The notes beneath the pieces were generated by a model, which saw nothing but the letters and a program-made list of their open reading frames with translations, ran no database searches and had not been told where the DNA came from. A program made the position numbers and the translations under genes. Below, one piece after another: positions 1-11,147 of a DNA stretch of 64,000 nt. Source of the stretch: Castor canadensis (lineage: Eukaryota > Chordata > Mammalia > Rodentia > Castoridae); the NCBI RefSeq assembly GCF_047511655.1, contig NC_133391.1:130728906-130792905 (forward strand). Reading direction: 5' to 3'. Every line of letters starts with the position of its first letter. Position 1 is the first letter of the stretch.

Positions 1-870
1 CTGTGTCTTTTAGATAACTCCTTTCTGAAGGGAGCTCAGTAGCTCAAGACACAATCACAAGAATTGTGAATCACAAGTGAGGTTGCATAAGATTAAAAAG
101 CTTCTGCACAACAAAGGAAACAATTACCAGATCTTCCATCTACAACCTGTAGATGGAAGAAAATCTTTGCCAGCTATTCATCAGACAAGGGATGATATTC
201 AAAATACATGAAGAACTCAAAAAAATTAAGTACAAATAGCCAATAAACACATGAAGAAATGTTCAACATCCTTAGCTTCAAGGAAATGCAAATTAAAACT
301 ACATTAAGATTCCATCTCATTCCAGGTAAAATGGCTTTCATCAAAAACACATATTATAAAAAATACTGGCAGGGATGTGAGGGGAAAGGAGTGCTCACAT
401 ACTGTTGCTGGATATGTGAATTAGTACAGCCACTGTTGAAAGTAGTACGGGATTCCTCAAAAATCTAAACATAGAACTACCATATATCCTGATATGCCAT
501 GATTGGGCACATATCAAAAGGAATGTAAGTACAGCATTTTACAAAAGAGATGCCTCCAAACCCATGTTTATAGCAGCACTATGAACAATAGCCAAGCTAC
601 ACAATTAGTGTAGGTGGCCATCAACTGATAAATGGATAAAGACTATGTGGTATATAAACACAATGGAGTATTATTCAGCAATAACAAAGAATGAAATTAT
701 GTCATTTTGAGAAAAATGGATGGAGCTGGAGTTCATTATGTTAAATGAAATAAGCCAGACTAGGAAAAAAATATTGTATGTTTTCTCTTATATTCAGAGT
801 CTAAATTTTAGAAAATAATAAAGGTTATGAATATGTCACGATGAAACCCATTAAGACATACAAGAAGGTG
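1..870 (+). mobile_element. L1 3' end (ORF2 C-terminal remnant plus start of 3' UTR), cut by window edge
   Basis: Reading the + strand, about 90-800 follows the last part of L1 ORF2. The piece [18 protein letters not shown] (encoded near 283-336) closely matches [15 protein letters not shown] encoded by the better preserved L1 at 34.5 kb on the minus strand. Downstream text such as 'ggagtattattcagcaat' and 'gagttcattatgttaaatg' is the usual end of ORF2. Several stops and frameshifts show it is an old, dead copy. Its 5' part lies outside the window. The 3' UTR fades near 870, just before an ID-like SINE. Confidence 0.85.
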
Positions 871-879
871 TAGGGTAGG

Positions 880-960
880 AGGGCATCACTTAAGTGATAG
901 ATTACTTGCCTAGCAAGTGTGAGGCTCTGAGTGCAGTCCCACCAAAAAAAAGTGCAAAAA
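880..960 (+). mobile_element. ID-like (tRNA-derived) SINE
   Basis: The core 'cttaagtgatagattac' then 'ttgcctagcaagtgtgag' and a run of A after 'gtcccacc' match the ID-like unit seen at 17.27, 19.52 and 60.32 kb. It is a short Pol III-type element with A-box and B-box regions and a 3' A tail. It lies at the 3' end of the L1 remnant and is moderately diverged. Confidence 0.75.
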
Positions 961-1505
961 ATTTTAAAGGAATTTTAAAAATTAAGGAAAAGGAACTAAC
1001 CATACTGATTCTTTGATCTCAGACCTCTAGGGTGTAAGGGCCTGGGTGGACGTTGTCCTGCTCTGGTCCAGCTCTGTGCGTGCCAGACCTATGAACCAAG
1101 CAGGCTCTGAGGGACCCTGACCCTGAATAGGGAGTTAAGGGGACAGGCGTACCTAGAGGACAGTGGCCACTGTCTGAGGACAGTCAGCAGTCACCCGAGG
1201 GAGAACTGTGAGACATAATAAGTTTCTATTATTCACACCACAAGAAAAAAAAAAAGAAAGAAAGAAAATGTGATCATTTCAGTCATTAAGCAGTGGCATG
1301 GCACTGCCTGGAAGACCTGGGGAAACTAGGGAAAGGATGGGGGAATTGAAAAATGCAATCCATGCCCTAAAAGTAACAATGGATCACAATGACAATAATA
1401 GTTAGGGAAGAGCACTTCAGAAAGAGGCATTTAAAAAATTCTCCTTTCAATTACCACCCATGCACTGTCCACTATAGTTTCTAGTAAACTATAAAATACT
1501 AACAA
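961..1505. other. Unassigned block, GC-richer than surroundings
   Basis: About 1015-1245 is clearly richer in G and C than its flanks and ends in 'gtgagacataataagtttc', an LTR- or exon-like ending. It is followed by an A-rich run at 1243-1267. I see no open frame of note and cannot name a family. The remaining bases to 1505 show nothing recognisable. Confidence 0.3.
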
Positions 1506-1715
1506 AGTAGACTTTAGAGCCCATTTAGCTGGATTTGAATCATGGCTCTCCCACTTAACTGATTTGTGAGGCCATAGAAAACACTCTGTGGCTCAGTTTT
1601 CTCATCTACGAGGAGGAGATGACGTCTCTTGAACATAAGGATGTGAAAAGAATAAAATAAAGCAGCATATATAGAGTGTTGAGAGAATGCCAAGTGCTAA
1701 AAACAATACAAAAAT
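1506..1715 (+). mobile_element. MIR (tRNA-derived ancient SINE)
   Basis: The sequence carries the MIR landmarks in order: 'ctggatttgaatcatggctc', 'ccacttaactgatttgtgag', 'ctcagttttctcatctac', then 'ggatgtgaaaagaataaaat'. It is diverged, as expected for an element that spread before the placental radiation. Confidence 0.8.
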
Positions 1716-2960
1716 TTACTAGTACCCATTATTATTACTATGATTAGTCATAAACTTCTTAAACAAAAAAGATATCTTTGGTGCTCAGAATGCAACTTCT
1801 GTCTCCAGATAATGATTAGTTCAATAGGGAAGAGAGAACCTGGGAAGAGAGAGAAATAGGCAATCGCTATTTACTTTTATGCACCAATAACTCCCTGATA
1901 ACTCTCTCTTTTGAGTTCCACACCCATATAGACAAGTACCTATTTGAAATGTCCAGATGTGTCTTTCATGTGAAATTTTCAACAATGAATTCTCACATTT
2001 AATTAGTCAATAAGTTTGCTCCTCCTCCGTTCTCCTGGTTTTCAGGAAATAAAATCTCTACCCACTCTGTTCCTCACTTAGAAATCTCAAAGTCCTCTAT
2101 GTCTGCTGCCCCCTTCAGCCCACACACACTTCATCACAAACACTGCTGATACTCTTAACAAAATGCATTTCAAAAATTCCACCTCTCTCCATTTCTGTTA
2201 CTGACTTCTTGGTGAGCCACCATTAGTTCTTCCCCCTAACTGTCCCAGGGACAAGAAGCTCATGTTATAATCTAAATGTTTCAACTATAACCCAAACAAT
2301 TCTTTTTAATGAGGTTTATTCGAATGTCTTACTTTAAGATACACAACATGCTAGGTTTCTTTGTTTTGATATGCTGTGCTCAATAAATTAATGTTAGAAT
2401 GTTATGTCCTTGAAGAGATTTGTTATATATTTCTTAAATCTTTTGGTATGGGAGAAGAAAGCACAGAGAGCATGTTTGCGCTTTACTTGGTATCCTCAAA
2501 GTATTCATAATCAGAGTGGAATTCACATTTTTAGTGGGATCTCTAGAATTCAAATACATCATATTATCTGGTTATAGTCATTGAAATTAAAGAAGGTCTT
2601 GTGTCCTTAAGTGATCCAAGAGTCATTTTATTGAGTCTGTTTAAATAGAGACATCTTCCCTCTGGGAAGCTATCACAAATTCATATCTTGAAAACTTTTT
2701 ATTTTGTCCCATTAGAAAAATGTGCAGTAATCTGATCTCATAGAAAATGGATGTTTTGTGTCATTGAGAGTCAAAATATTGAGGGGTGCAGGGATGAAAG
2801 GGGAAAATAAAAACATTGACTGAAAAAAGTATATTTCTGAGAGAAAACTTTGTAAGACCTTTACATTTTATTGTAGTCATTAAATTGTCTTGCGCTTTCA
2901 CTTTTTCTTTCAACAGAATAAAAATGAAAAGTAAACTGCAACATAATAGAAAACAAAGAA
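1716..2960. other. No recognisable feature
   Basis: This is AT-rich unique sequence. The short open frames on both strands (for example 2761-3040) overlap each other, have no family resemblance and look random. Confidence 0.6.
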
Positions 2961-2961
2961 T

Positions 2962-3060
2962 GACTTTCAGTTTTTTAAATTTGTGCTGGGGGTACGTTGT
3001 GACATACAAAAGTTCTTACAATATATCAAATATATCATAGTTGAGTTTCATTTTCCAATA
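2962..3060 (-). mobile_element. Old L1 3' end
   Basis: The stretch 'gggggtacgttgtgacatac' then 'aaaagttcttacaatatatc' and 'atcatagttgagtttcattt' is the reverse complement of the L1 3' terminus also seen at 16.80-16.89 kb (+) and 42.66-42.79 kb (-). Only the last hundred bases or so are present. Confidence 0.65.
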
Positions 3061-3980
3061 GGAAGAGTTTAGTTAATTGACTATTGTCAATGAGTTTGAT
3101 ATTTATGCTATGTTTTATGTTTAGATTATGTTATGCTTATGTTATGCAGGTTTTTTCCATTAAAATATTTTTTATTCATTTTTCTTATAATATTCTTCAT
3201 TTGGATGCGGAGAAGCTGTGGTCTGCTCTTCACAAGCTATACTACATTAAAAACAAGTATTAATTAAGTCTTATTGTGCACAGAGTACAGAGAAATAGAA
3301 ATGGAGAGAAGTGTGACTCCATCTTTGTCATTATAGGATTTAAATTCTGCAGGAAGAGGCAGCATATTCATCAAAGGGTAAGTTAAAAAGTACGAACTCA
3401 GGCTGAGTGTCCGAGAAACAACAGAGGTAAAAACAATAGGTGGTTGAAGTGGGAAGTGAAACAAAACTGGAAAAATGGCTGGAGGATTACTGACTATAAG
3501 AAGGGTAGGTGATAGAGATGTGGTTCGTGGAGAGAATGATGCTTGCATAGAGCAAACAATAATGAAAGAATTTTTTTATAGGAAAGTGAATAAAAAACAG
3601 ATGTGGTAGAGAACATGAGAAGAACATAAGCTGTGGAAGGTCTTGGATATTGGGCTAAGATGTTTCAGACTTGTGCTATAAGCCAGATAAAAGTCACAGA
3701 ATGGCTTGAACTAGTATATGACACACAAATAATGGTTTTCAAGAGATTTATATAAAATAGCTTTAAAAACATAGTCACAAAAAGGTAGACTGTGTGATGC
3801 AAGATAATTAATACAGTAATTCAGATACAAACCCCTCTATCATGTACTGAATTTGGCAATAAATGTCTTGCATTGGTGGAATTTATATGTTGATAAATGG
3901 AATTGTAACATGGTATTTTCTCTCAATTTCTGAGAATAAAGAAGATGCTTTGGAGAGCTGGCCATATAAACAATGTACTC
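3061..3980. other. No recognisable feature
   Basis: AT-rich sequence without a repeat that I can name. The minus-strand frame at 3264-3548 has a low-complexity, non-protein-like composition. Confidence 0.5.
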
Positions 3981-3984
3981 AATG

Positions 3985-4195
3985 GGTATTCTAAACAACA
4001 GTGTTTTAAATTTTAATGTAGATATGAATTGCCTGGGGTTCTTGCTAAAATGCAGGTTCTGATTTATAGGCAAGGAGATCATAAAGTCTTAACTTTTCAC
4101 ATACTTCAGGCAATTTAAGTGAAGTTTGGTTCTATAACTGATTTAATCTACTGATACATGGACTACACTTGGAGTAGAAAGGTTCTAGCTCATAT
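3985..4195 (-). mobile_element. MER5-type hAT (Charlie) non-autonomous DNA transposon
   Basis: The core 'cttgctaaaatgcaggttct' followed by 'gatttatagg' and, further on, 'catggactacacttggagta' matches the MER5A layout in reverse orientation ('cttgttaaaatgcagattct', 'ggaccacactttgagtag'). This is a fossil without coding capacity. A second copy of the same type lies near 45.2 kb. Confidence 0.7.
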
Positions 4196-4285
4196 TTTCA
4201 TACCATTTAGACTGCCTGATGTAGATATCAACACACTCACTTGTCTATCACTCACCTAGTCAACCAGAGTAAACAGCAGTCATGT

Positions 4286-4654
4286 AAAATAGCTAAAATG
4301 TGAGGCCAGTGGGAAAAGGAGACCAGGAACTAGAGAAAAGGTAAGATCAAAAAGAATTAACCTAGAAGGTAACACACACGCACAGGAAATCAATGTGAGT
4401 CAATGCCCTGTATAGCTATCCTTATCTCAACCAGTAAAAACCCTTGTTCCTTCCTATTATAGCTTATACTCTCTCTACAACAAAATTAGAAATAAGGGCA
4501 AAATAGTTTCTGTTGGGTATTGAGGGGGTGGGGAGGAGAGGGAGGGGGCGGAGTGGGTGGTAAGGGAGGGGGTGGGGGCAGGGGGGAGAAATGACCCAAG
4601 CCTTGTATGCGTGTATGAATAATAAAAGAAAAAGAAAAGAAAATGGCTAAAATG
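4286..4654 (+). mobile_element. Young 5'-truncated L1 (3' UTR only) with target-site duplication
   Basis: From 'gaggccagtgggaaaaggag' to 'gaataataaaagaaaaag' this is collinear with the 3' UTR of the L1 at 33.5-34.0 kb read on the minus strand. It includes 'agctatccttatctcaacca' and the G-rich tract at 4523-4592. It is flanked by near-identical 15-mers, aaaatagctaaaatg (4286-4300) and aaaatggctaaaatg (4640-4654), one mismatch, which is the duplication made by target-primed reverse transcription. The minus-strand proline-rich frame at 4486-4689 is only the translated G-tract and is not a gene. Confidence 0.92.
4523..4592 (+). repeat. G-rich purine tract of L1 3' UTR (G-quadruplex candidate)
   Basis: This tract has many runs of three to six G separated by one to four bases on the + strand. 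A polypurine G-tract in the 3' UTR is a known shared feature of mammalian L1s and can fold into G-quadruplexes. Equivalent tracts occur near 24243-24280 (+) and 33556-33625 (-). Confidence 0.8.
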
Positions 4655-4784
4655 AATTGATTGACCACCCTTTGACCATCTTGATTCAACAGATAAAATT
4701 ATTAAGTAAAAAGAAAAATCTCCGGGATATTTTTATGAACATGACACATAAAACATGTGATCTCCCTCCCTTTTGCTTTCTCTG

Positions 4785-4830
4785 TCACACACATACACAC
4801 ACACTCACATACAGAGAGAGAGAAAGACAG
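4785..4830 (+). repeat. Impure CA then GA microsatellite
   Basis: 'cacacacatacacacacact' is followed by 'cagagagagagaaagacag'. It is short and interrupted. Confidence 0.85.
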
Positions 4831-4993
4831 ATACAACCCCATATCCTATTAAACACGGGCTTAGAATGAATGAAGGGAAGTACAGCAATGAATTTAATTT
4901 GAATCCTTTATTTCCTATTTATATTATCCAATTGTTAAACTTACTCATAAAATATTACATATCTAATATTTTTATCATCAATATCTCACCAAT

Positions 4994-5395
4994 TGTGATG
5001 GTTAATTTCATGTAACAGATTGACTAGACAACGTTGTACAGATATTTGGTCAAACTTTATTCTGGGTGTTTCTGAGAGTGCTTATGGGTGAGATTAACAT
5101 TGATGGACTTTGAGTAAGGAAGGTTTCCCTCCACAATGTGGGTGAACCTTGTCCAATCAACTAAAGCCCGAATAGAACAAAAGACTAAGAATGACTTCCT
5201 TTAAGCAAGAAGGAATTCTGCCAGCAGATGGTCTTTGGACTTGAGCTGAAACATCTATTGTTTCCTGTTCTCCAGTCTACAGTCTACCCTGAAGATTTTG
5301 AACTCATAGTCTCTATAATCATGTGAGCCAATTCCTTAAAAACAACATTTTATTGGTTCTTTTTCTTTGGAAAACCCTAAGAATAATTCTGCATT
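4994..5395 (+). mobile_element. MLT2-like ERVL LTR remnant
   Basis: It opens with 'tgtgatggttaatttcatg'. It continues through 'gatatttggtcaaactttat', 'ttctgggtgtttctgagag' and 'cccgaatagaacaaaagact', and closes with 'catgtgagccaattcctta' and 'attggttctttttctttgg'. This is the order found in MLT2-type LTRs, with a middle part deleted. The family name is from memory. That it is an old ERVL-class LTR is the firmer statement. Confidence 0.7.
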
Positions 5396-6780
5396 TGAAA
5401 AACTGAACTTTATTATGGGCCTTTGTACACTTCTAGGAAGTAAAGGCTGGAATTCTTAATTTCTTCTTTTAGGTTTCATCTTTAGACATATCCTAGGGCC
5501 AGTCTTCAGTGCTGGGATTAAGAATAAGCTTTAAACCAGAGTGTTGCATCATCAACTTGATTGAATCTTGAATTATTTCATACATAGACACTTGGATTAT
5601 TCCTAGTTGATCAATCCCTGCCATGCAGCCCTGTACGCTTAGAGGGACCAGAATTCCTGCCTGGGGTGAGTATCTCATGCCTGAAGGTAGCTGGCTGGTT
5701 TCTCTGCCTGCCCCTTGAGATTGCTCACCCTGAACTTGGATTATTTTCAACCTTGGACTAGAGGTAATAACATCCTATTTGTCCTTTGTTCTCCTAGACT
5801 GATCTTCCAGACATGGAAAATCTGAGGTCAGTTTCTAAATTTTTGCCTAACTTATTTTCCAGCAGCTGGACTTTGTCAAACTCTGCAGGCTTCTCTATGT
5901 TCTAATGAACCCACAGCTATCCAAACTGTACTTGAGAGGGGTACAAACACACCAAATATCCCATCACACCCCTGCCTATTTTCTAACTTTTTCTACCACC
6001 AGTCCTCTCACTTATAACCCAAGTCTACTCTATCCCACAAATGCACCCTGCTCTGTAACCACCTGGCACTCTAACTCTTCTTTGTACTTCCTGAGTCCTC
6101 TGCCATTGCATACCTCTGACATGCTATCCTCTCTCCTGGAATAAACGTCTTTCATTTCCTGACACTAACCTACTGAAACTTGTAGAACTCCTTGAATGTT
6201 ACTGTCCTCTGAGGTCATCAGTGACCTTCTGGGTTAAGTCAGTCATTCTTTCCTCCAGCACCACGTTTCTCTCTCTAGTGGCAGGAAAATTGTGGTAGCA
6301 GCATTATTCACTGACATGTGATTCTCCCCACGCTGACACCCTTGAGGCAACAAATTAATTCTTACCCAAGAGACTGACTAGCTCGTTATATGGATGAGCT
6401 TAATTCCCTTTCGGTTCAATTATGAATTTGCAATTCTGGGCACCACTCAATTTCTCTCTTCCTTTGGGCAAGATTTTCTTGGGTTCTATCAACAGCCATC
6501 AACCTGGAATATGTCATTGTGACATTAAATCATTTTCCTTCCATGTGTCAATTTTAAGTATAAATTTGTCTGCACACCAGATCTCAACTGGATTATAAAT
6601 GAAGATGTCAAGGACAAATATTTCACCTTAAAAGTTACCCCTGAATGTCAGAAAAAGCATCAACTGGAAAGAAAACATCCAATACGTTTATCTCCTAACC
6701 AAAATCTAATTTCTATCATTTAAAAGATGAAACACTATTAGAAAGTCCATGAACCCTACACTGCAGCATTTAGCAATTGA
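5396..6780 (-). mobile_element. Mostly unassigned; possible L2 (LINE-2) remnant within 5900-6260
   Basis: Around 6170-6260, 'cctctgaggtcatcagtgac' and 'cttctgggttaagtcagtca' have the feel of the reverse complement of the L2 3' region (the 'tccaggaagccttccctgac' block). The match is weak. The rest is AT-rich unique sequence with no open frame that resembles a protein family. Confidence 0.3.
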
Positions 6781-7020
6781 TGTTCTTTGTAATTCTCTTT
6801 ATGTAACATCTTGCTTTCTCAACTAAATGTTAGGCTCCCTGTCAGAGGAAGCTTTCATCCTTGTTTTAGTTTCAGTACTTGCCTGTGAATCAAAGACAGA
6901 ACATGATTTAAATATCCTTTCACCCTCCCAAGCACCTCATAGCAGGGCTGCTTCACACACAGGAGGCCTTCTCTCAACATTTGCTGGTTGATAAGCCAAT
7001 TAATGAAGCCAAAACTTTAG
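6780..7020 (-). mobile_element. Possible L2 3'-end remnant
   Basis: 'ttaggctccctgtcagagga' then 'tttcagtacttgcctgtgaa' and 'tcaacatttgctggttgata' loosely parallel the reversed L2 ending (gain of 'ctccatgagggcagggac', 'cagtgcctggcacatag', 'caataaatg'). The copy is strongly diverged, so the call is tentative. Confidence 0.35.
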
Positions 7021-7399
7021 TAAGTTGAATAGTCATGAGAAATTCTGATTCTCTGATTACATCTCTAGTTTTGAAAATTATCAAGTATGGATTTTATTGC
7101 AGCTGAGAAATCTTCCCAGGAAAATTATGGGTAAATATTCTAATTCAGAATGTATTGCCTGCTTTTTCAGAAAGTAGAGGTGTAACCAGAGTGCAAAGTT
7201 CATGACCTTAGCAGAGAAAGTTTACTCAGTCCCATTATAAGAGGTTCTGGCTGAGCTCAGCACTGTATACTAAGTTATCCTCATAATCAGCCTGCTGATA
7301 GTAAGATTTGAGGATTTTATGATCCCTGAAATCTTTACTTGAGTTTATTCAAACTGCTACAGATGCGATCTTAGACAACTGCTTTGCAAAGATGTCTCC

Positions 7400-7862
7400 T
7401 TTGGATGAACCATATCCCCCATAACCATACTTGCTTGTCGTACCCTCTTCTTGAATCCAGGCTGGCCCTGTGACTCATTTAAGAGGAGATAGAGGGAGTA
7501 ACATTGCATGATTTCTGATATTTGGTTAAAAAGAAATCCAGCTTCTTCCTCGAGTTATGAGCTGTCACATAAGAAGAGTGATCACCCTAGGATGACAAGC
7601 TGGGGGGGCATGTGTGGGTGCTCAGAGTCAAAGTCCCAGCCAAGCATATCCATCAAGTCATCCTAGTCCAGGCACCAGACCCATGTGTGGAGAGACCATC
7701 TAGACATCCATTCCAGGCAAAGCTTCAGATGGCTCCAGCCTTAGCTGACACCTGAATGTGACCATATGGAACCCCACCAAGCAAGGACCAGTCAGTGTGT
7801 TAAGACATTAAGTTTTGCTGTAGTTTGTTATGGAGCAGTAGAGAACTGGAACACTGCAACCA
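7400..7862 (+). mobile_element. MLT1-like MaLR LTR remnant
   Basis: The 3' end 'gacattaagttttgctgtag' then 'tttgttatggagcagtagag' and 'aactggaac' corresponds to the conserved MLT1-type ending ('actaagttttggggtggttt', 'gttatgcagcaatagataac'). Upstream 'ggctggccctgtgactcatt' and the 'tgtggagagaccatctagac' block fit the same family. A sister copy is at 23140-23610. Exact subfamily uncertain. Confidence 0.65.
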
Positions 7863-9045
7863 GGGGCAAGTAGACAGAAAAAAAGCATGATGTAAGAATC
7901 CCAAATCATTAGAGAGCTGGACACAGGATAAGGTGAAAATAGCTCCTTATCCACTAAGACTTTAGTCTTTGGTGTTTCAAAAGAGAAATCATCTTGGAAG
8001 GTGCCTTTCACTTTGACGTATCATCAGCTCAGTTTTACTTAACTTTACTGCTACTTGTCACTGGATGGTAAATCATGCTACCCATTTCATCACTTGGAGC
8101 AATAAAGCAAAACACCACTGTCTCCTGAGACTGCAGAAAAGCAGTTAATGAGACAACCTCCATTCCCTTCCAGGCTGAGTCAGAGCAATGGGAATTATTG
8201 CCTGAGTTCTGACAGTGACTTATCCAGCAGGTGAACATCCCTCCTTTGGTTTCCCTTCTGTAAACTAGCACAAGAAAATCACATGGCCAATCATGATGAG
8301 GGGGTGAAGACTCCACAAGAGGGTGAGTCTACAAAGAGCCACTTTGTCTCTCTGCTGTACTAAGCTCATGGTCACACTTATCCATCAGTGGTAGAGCAAG
8401 TCTGCTTTCCACAAAGTTGCCCATTAGGTTAACTCTTTGCATAAGTAAAATGCCACTAATTAAAACCGATTTTACTAATAATCATACTGACAACTAAATA
8501 GGTACAATTAGGGCCTCTCATAATTGAGAGGGAGAAATTTTCATGTTTTTACATGGTTATACTAAAGATCTCGTTGGCTGTGTGAAAAGACAGAGGCTTG
8601 GACTTTTCAGGTGACTGCTAGTTCCCTTTTGGTCACTCCAGGGTGTTGTCCCTGAATGCCAACACTACGTCAAACTGGGCAGTGACTACTTTCTTAAGGA
8701 ATTTGCACCATCAGAATGCTAAACAAGTTCTCTTGTCTGAACTTAATACAGTCTTGGGTTTTTTTGTTTCTCTCTTTCCCCCGTGTGTGATCTCCTTAGT
8801 TTACTTTTGAATCCCTAGCTCTGAGTTCAAGATCTGGCACACAAACATAGTAAAAGTTTCTTAGGAATGAAGACCCTGGACACAACACAAGATGAGCCAA
8901 ATTAGATGAACATGTCAAGGAATATATATTTTACATATAGTTCACATACATTAAATTCATTGTTTGCAATATTTTGTATATCTACATCAAAATTTTCTAT
9001 ATCTATATCAATATTTTGTATATATATGAATCATATAGGTAATTC
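7863..9045. other. No recognisable feature
   Basis: Minus-strand frames at 7808-8011 and 8035-8316 lack any family resemblance, upstream promoter or splice context that I can support. From 8920 the sequence becomes AT-rich with TATA-type repeats. Confidence 0.5.
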
Positions 9046-9497
9046 ATGTTTTGGCAATAATGGCATTTGAACTCAGAGCTTCATGTCTGCTAGGCAGGCA
9101 ATCTACCACCTGAGCCACAACTCCAGCCCTTTTTGCTCTGAATATTTTTGAGAAAGGCCTCACTTTATTACGTAGGCCAATCTAGACTGCAATTCCCCTA
9201 TTTTACACTTCCTATCATAGCTGGGATGACAGGTGTGCACCACCACACTGATCTTTTTCCATTGAGATGGAGGTCTTACAAACTTTTTTGCCAGGACTGG
9301 CCTAGAATAACCATCCTCCCAATCTCAGTATCTCATGCAGCTGGGATCACAGACATGTACCACCATGTCCAGCCACTAGTTAAGATGGGGGGAATCTCAC
9401 AAGATTTTTTTGATCAGGCTGGTCTCAAACCACAATCCTCTTGATCTCAGCTTTCCATGTAGCTAGGATTACAGGCTTGAGCCTCTATGCCTGGCTA
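9046..9497 (-). mobile_element. Composite SINE: three B1-like units plus one ID-like unit
   Basis: Read on the minus strand, the order is B1-like (9497-9376), B1-like (9375-9253), B1-like (9252-9129), ID-like (9128-9046). Each B1-like unit carries the reversed hallmark 'agctgggat(g/c)acag...caccac' plus 'caggctgg' or 'aggccaatctagactgcaat'. The ID-like unit has 'ctgctaggcaggcaatctac' and 'cacctgagccacaactccag'. Units are about 120 bases. Shorter B1-ID chains occur at 9.9, 17.0, 19.4 and 60.2 kb, always with the ID unit last. The plus-strand frame at 9148-9444 is this SINE read backward and is not a gene. Confidence 0.85.
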
Positions 9498-9902
9498 CAT
9501 TATGTTTTTAATGCCAGTCAAGATCTTGGCCAATCCTTGCTTGTTCCAGCCTTGTCCAAGGAATGTTTTCCTTCAGCCCTAGTCCAGCCAGACCCTGACC
9601 AGTGAGAACCCAGCATGGTAATTTAGACCTCTTTGGCATCTAGATTTATTGTTGCTTCCCTTTAAATGAAAGTCCCACCTCCTGCCATGCTTCCCTAAGA
9701 AACACAGTATCCCCCTAAACTAGAGGGTTTTTAACAGCTTTGGTAATGGATATTTTTTCCCCAAAATGTAACATTATGTAGAACCCCAAAACCCCAAATG
9801 TATGCACTTCAATGAAGAGTGACTAATTAATGCAGAGATGGAGTACAAGGTGATGTCTGCTCAGCCTTTCTGGCCACTCTGAGAAAATCCTGAGGATAAA
9901 TT

Positions 9903-10221
9903 AATAAATATTTTAGGGCCAAGTATGGTGGTATAAGACTGTAATCTCAGGATTATAGGAAGGAGGTGAAGACAGAGGGTCTTGGTGCCAAATCCACCTT
10001 GCAATAAAAGTCAGTGACACCTTGTCTCATAAAATAAGTTGGGCTTGGTGGTACACACCTATAATTCCAGCTACTTGGCAGACAAAGTGTAAGACCCGAT
10101 CACAAAAAACACTAAAAGCGAAAGGACCAGGGACATGGCTAAGGTAATCGAGCATTTACTAGCAGGAAGTGCGAGTCCTGAGTTCAAGACCCAGCACCAA
10201 AAATAAATAAATAAATATCTT
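9903..10221 (+). mobile_element. Composite SINE: two B1-like units plus ID-like unit, with probable TSD
   Basis: Unit 1 starts 'gggccaagtatggtggtata', unit 2 'gttgggcttggtggtacaca' with 'cacctataattccagctact'. The ID-like unit is 'tagcaggaagtgcgagtcct' followed by 'gagttcaagacccagcacc' and an A/ATAA-rich tail. Flanks aataaatatttt (9903-9914) and aataaatatctt (10210-10221) are a plausible TSD with one mismatch, although the AT-rich tail makes this less certain. Confidence 0.8.
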
Positions 10222-10569
10222 GAAAGTTTCAGCCTAGTTCATTAAACCAGAGTTTCAGAGTTCCAAAATCACTGAGATTTAGACTTAACCCTGACCCCAG
10301 GCCATTTGGTTGGGGTCAGAGACCCATGCACAGATCTCACCAGATCACTTCCTCTATGCCTGAGTTCTGTTCAACCTTCACTCCACAGCGGTTGCTTCCA
10401 TGCCAAAGCTACAGTGGAAGAACCCATCTTACTGTGGCTGTCACCACTACACTGTCTCCTGCTGACACATCCTACCCACGAGAACCAAATCCTTGGACGC
10501 TGACACCAGCAAGGACCAACCCTGAGTCTGCTATATATCTTGGACATAGTACAAATCATCCTCTGAATA

Positions 10570-11147
10570 AGTTTTTTATTGCTGCATAAAAAGCCTGACA
10601 CAAACTTAGTGACTTACAACAAAGGATATGTATTATTCCATCAATACCATGTCTCAGGAGCCTGAAGTGGCTTCAAGCTGGGTCCTCTGCTCAAAGTCTC
10701 ATGAGGCTGACAAGATGTCAGCTAGCTGAATCTTCATTTGGAGGCTCAACCGGGGAAAGCTTTGTTTCCAAGCTCCTTCAGACTTGGCAGGATTAATCTT
10801 CTTGAGGTTCTAGAAGGGAGGCTCCATTAGCTTACCATTTTGGCTGCGGACCACTCTCAGCTGCTAGAGTCACTCACAGGCCCTGACCTCATGATCTCCT
10901 CCAAATCAGCACTGAAGCTTTCTTTCACTTCAAATCTCCCTGACCCTCTCTTCTTCTCAAGAAAATTCTCTGGTTTTAAGGGCCCATGTGGTAAAGTTAC
11001 TCTCTTCAGGTCAGTTGATCAGTACCCTTACAGGGAAAAATCCCCCTTAGCATGTAATGAAACATAGTTACCGGAGAAACACAGGAGACAAAGATTATGG
11101 AGGCCATCTTGAAATTCCACCTACTATACCTACTATACCTTCTTATA
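10570..11147 (+). mobile_element. Old mammalian interspersed repeat, copy A of three
   Basis: It starts 'attgctgcataaaaagcctg' with 'cacaaacttagtgacttaca' and ends 'ggaggccatcttgaaattcc' followed by 'acctactatacc'. The beginning matches copies near 47.57 kb and 57.28 kb in the same orientation. I recognise it as a widespread mammalian LTR-like repeat but cannot name the family with confidence. Overlapping short frames here (10306-10601, 10840-11254) are incidental. Confidence 0.65.

Noticed and set aside
4486-4689. Proline-rich minus-strand frame
   Set aside because: Complement of the L1 G-rich tract.
9148-9444. 98-codon plus-strand frame
   Set aside because: It is the antisense of the composite SINE; its sequence is the reverse of B1-like units.
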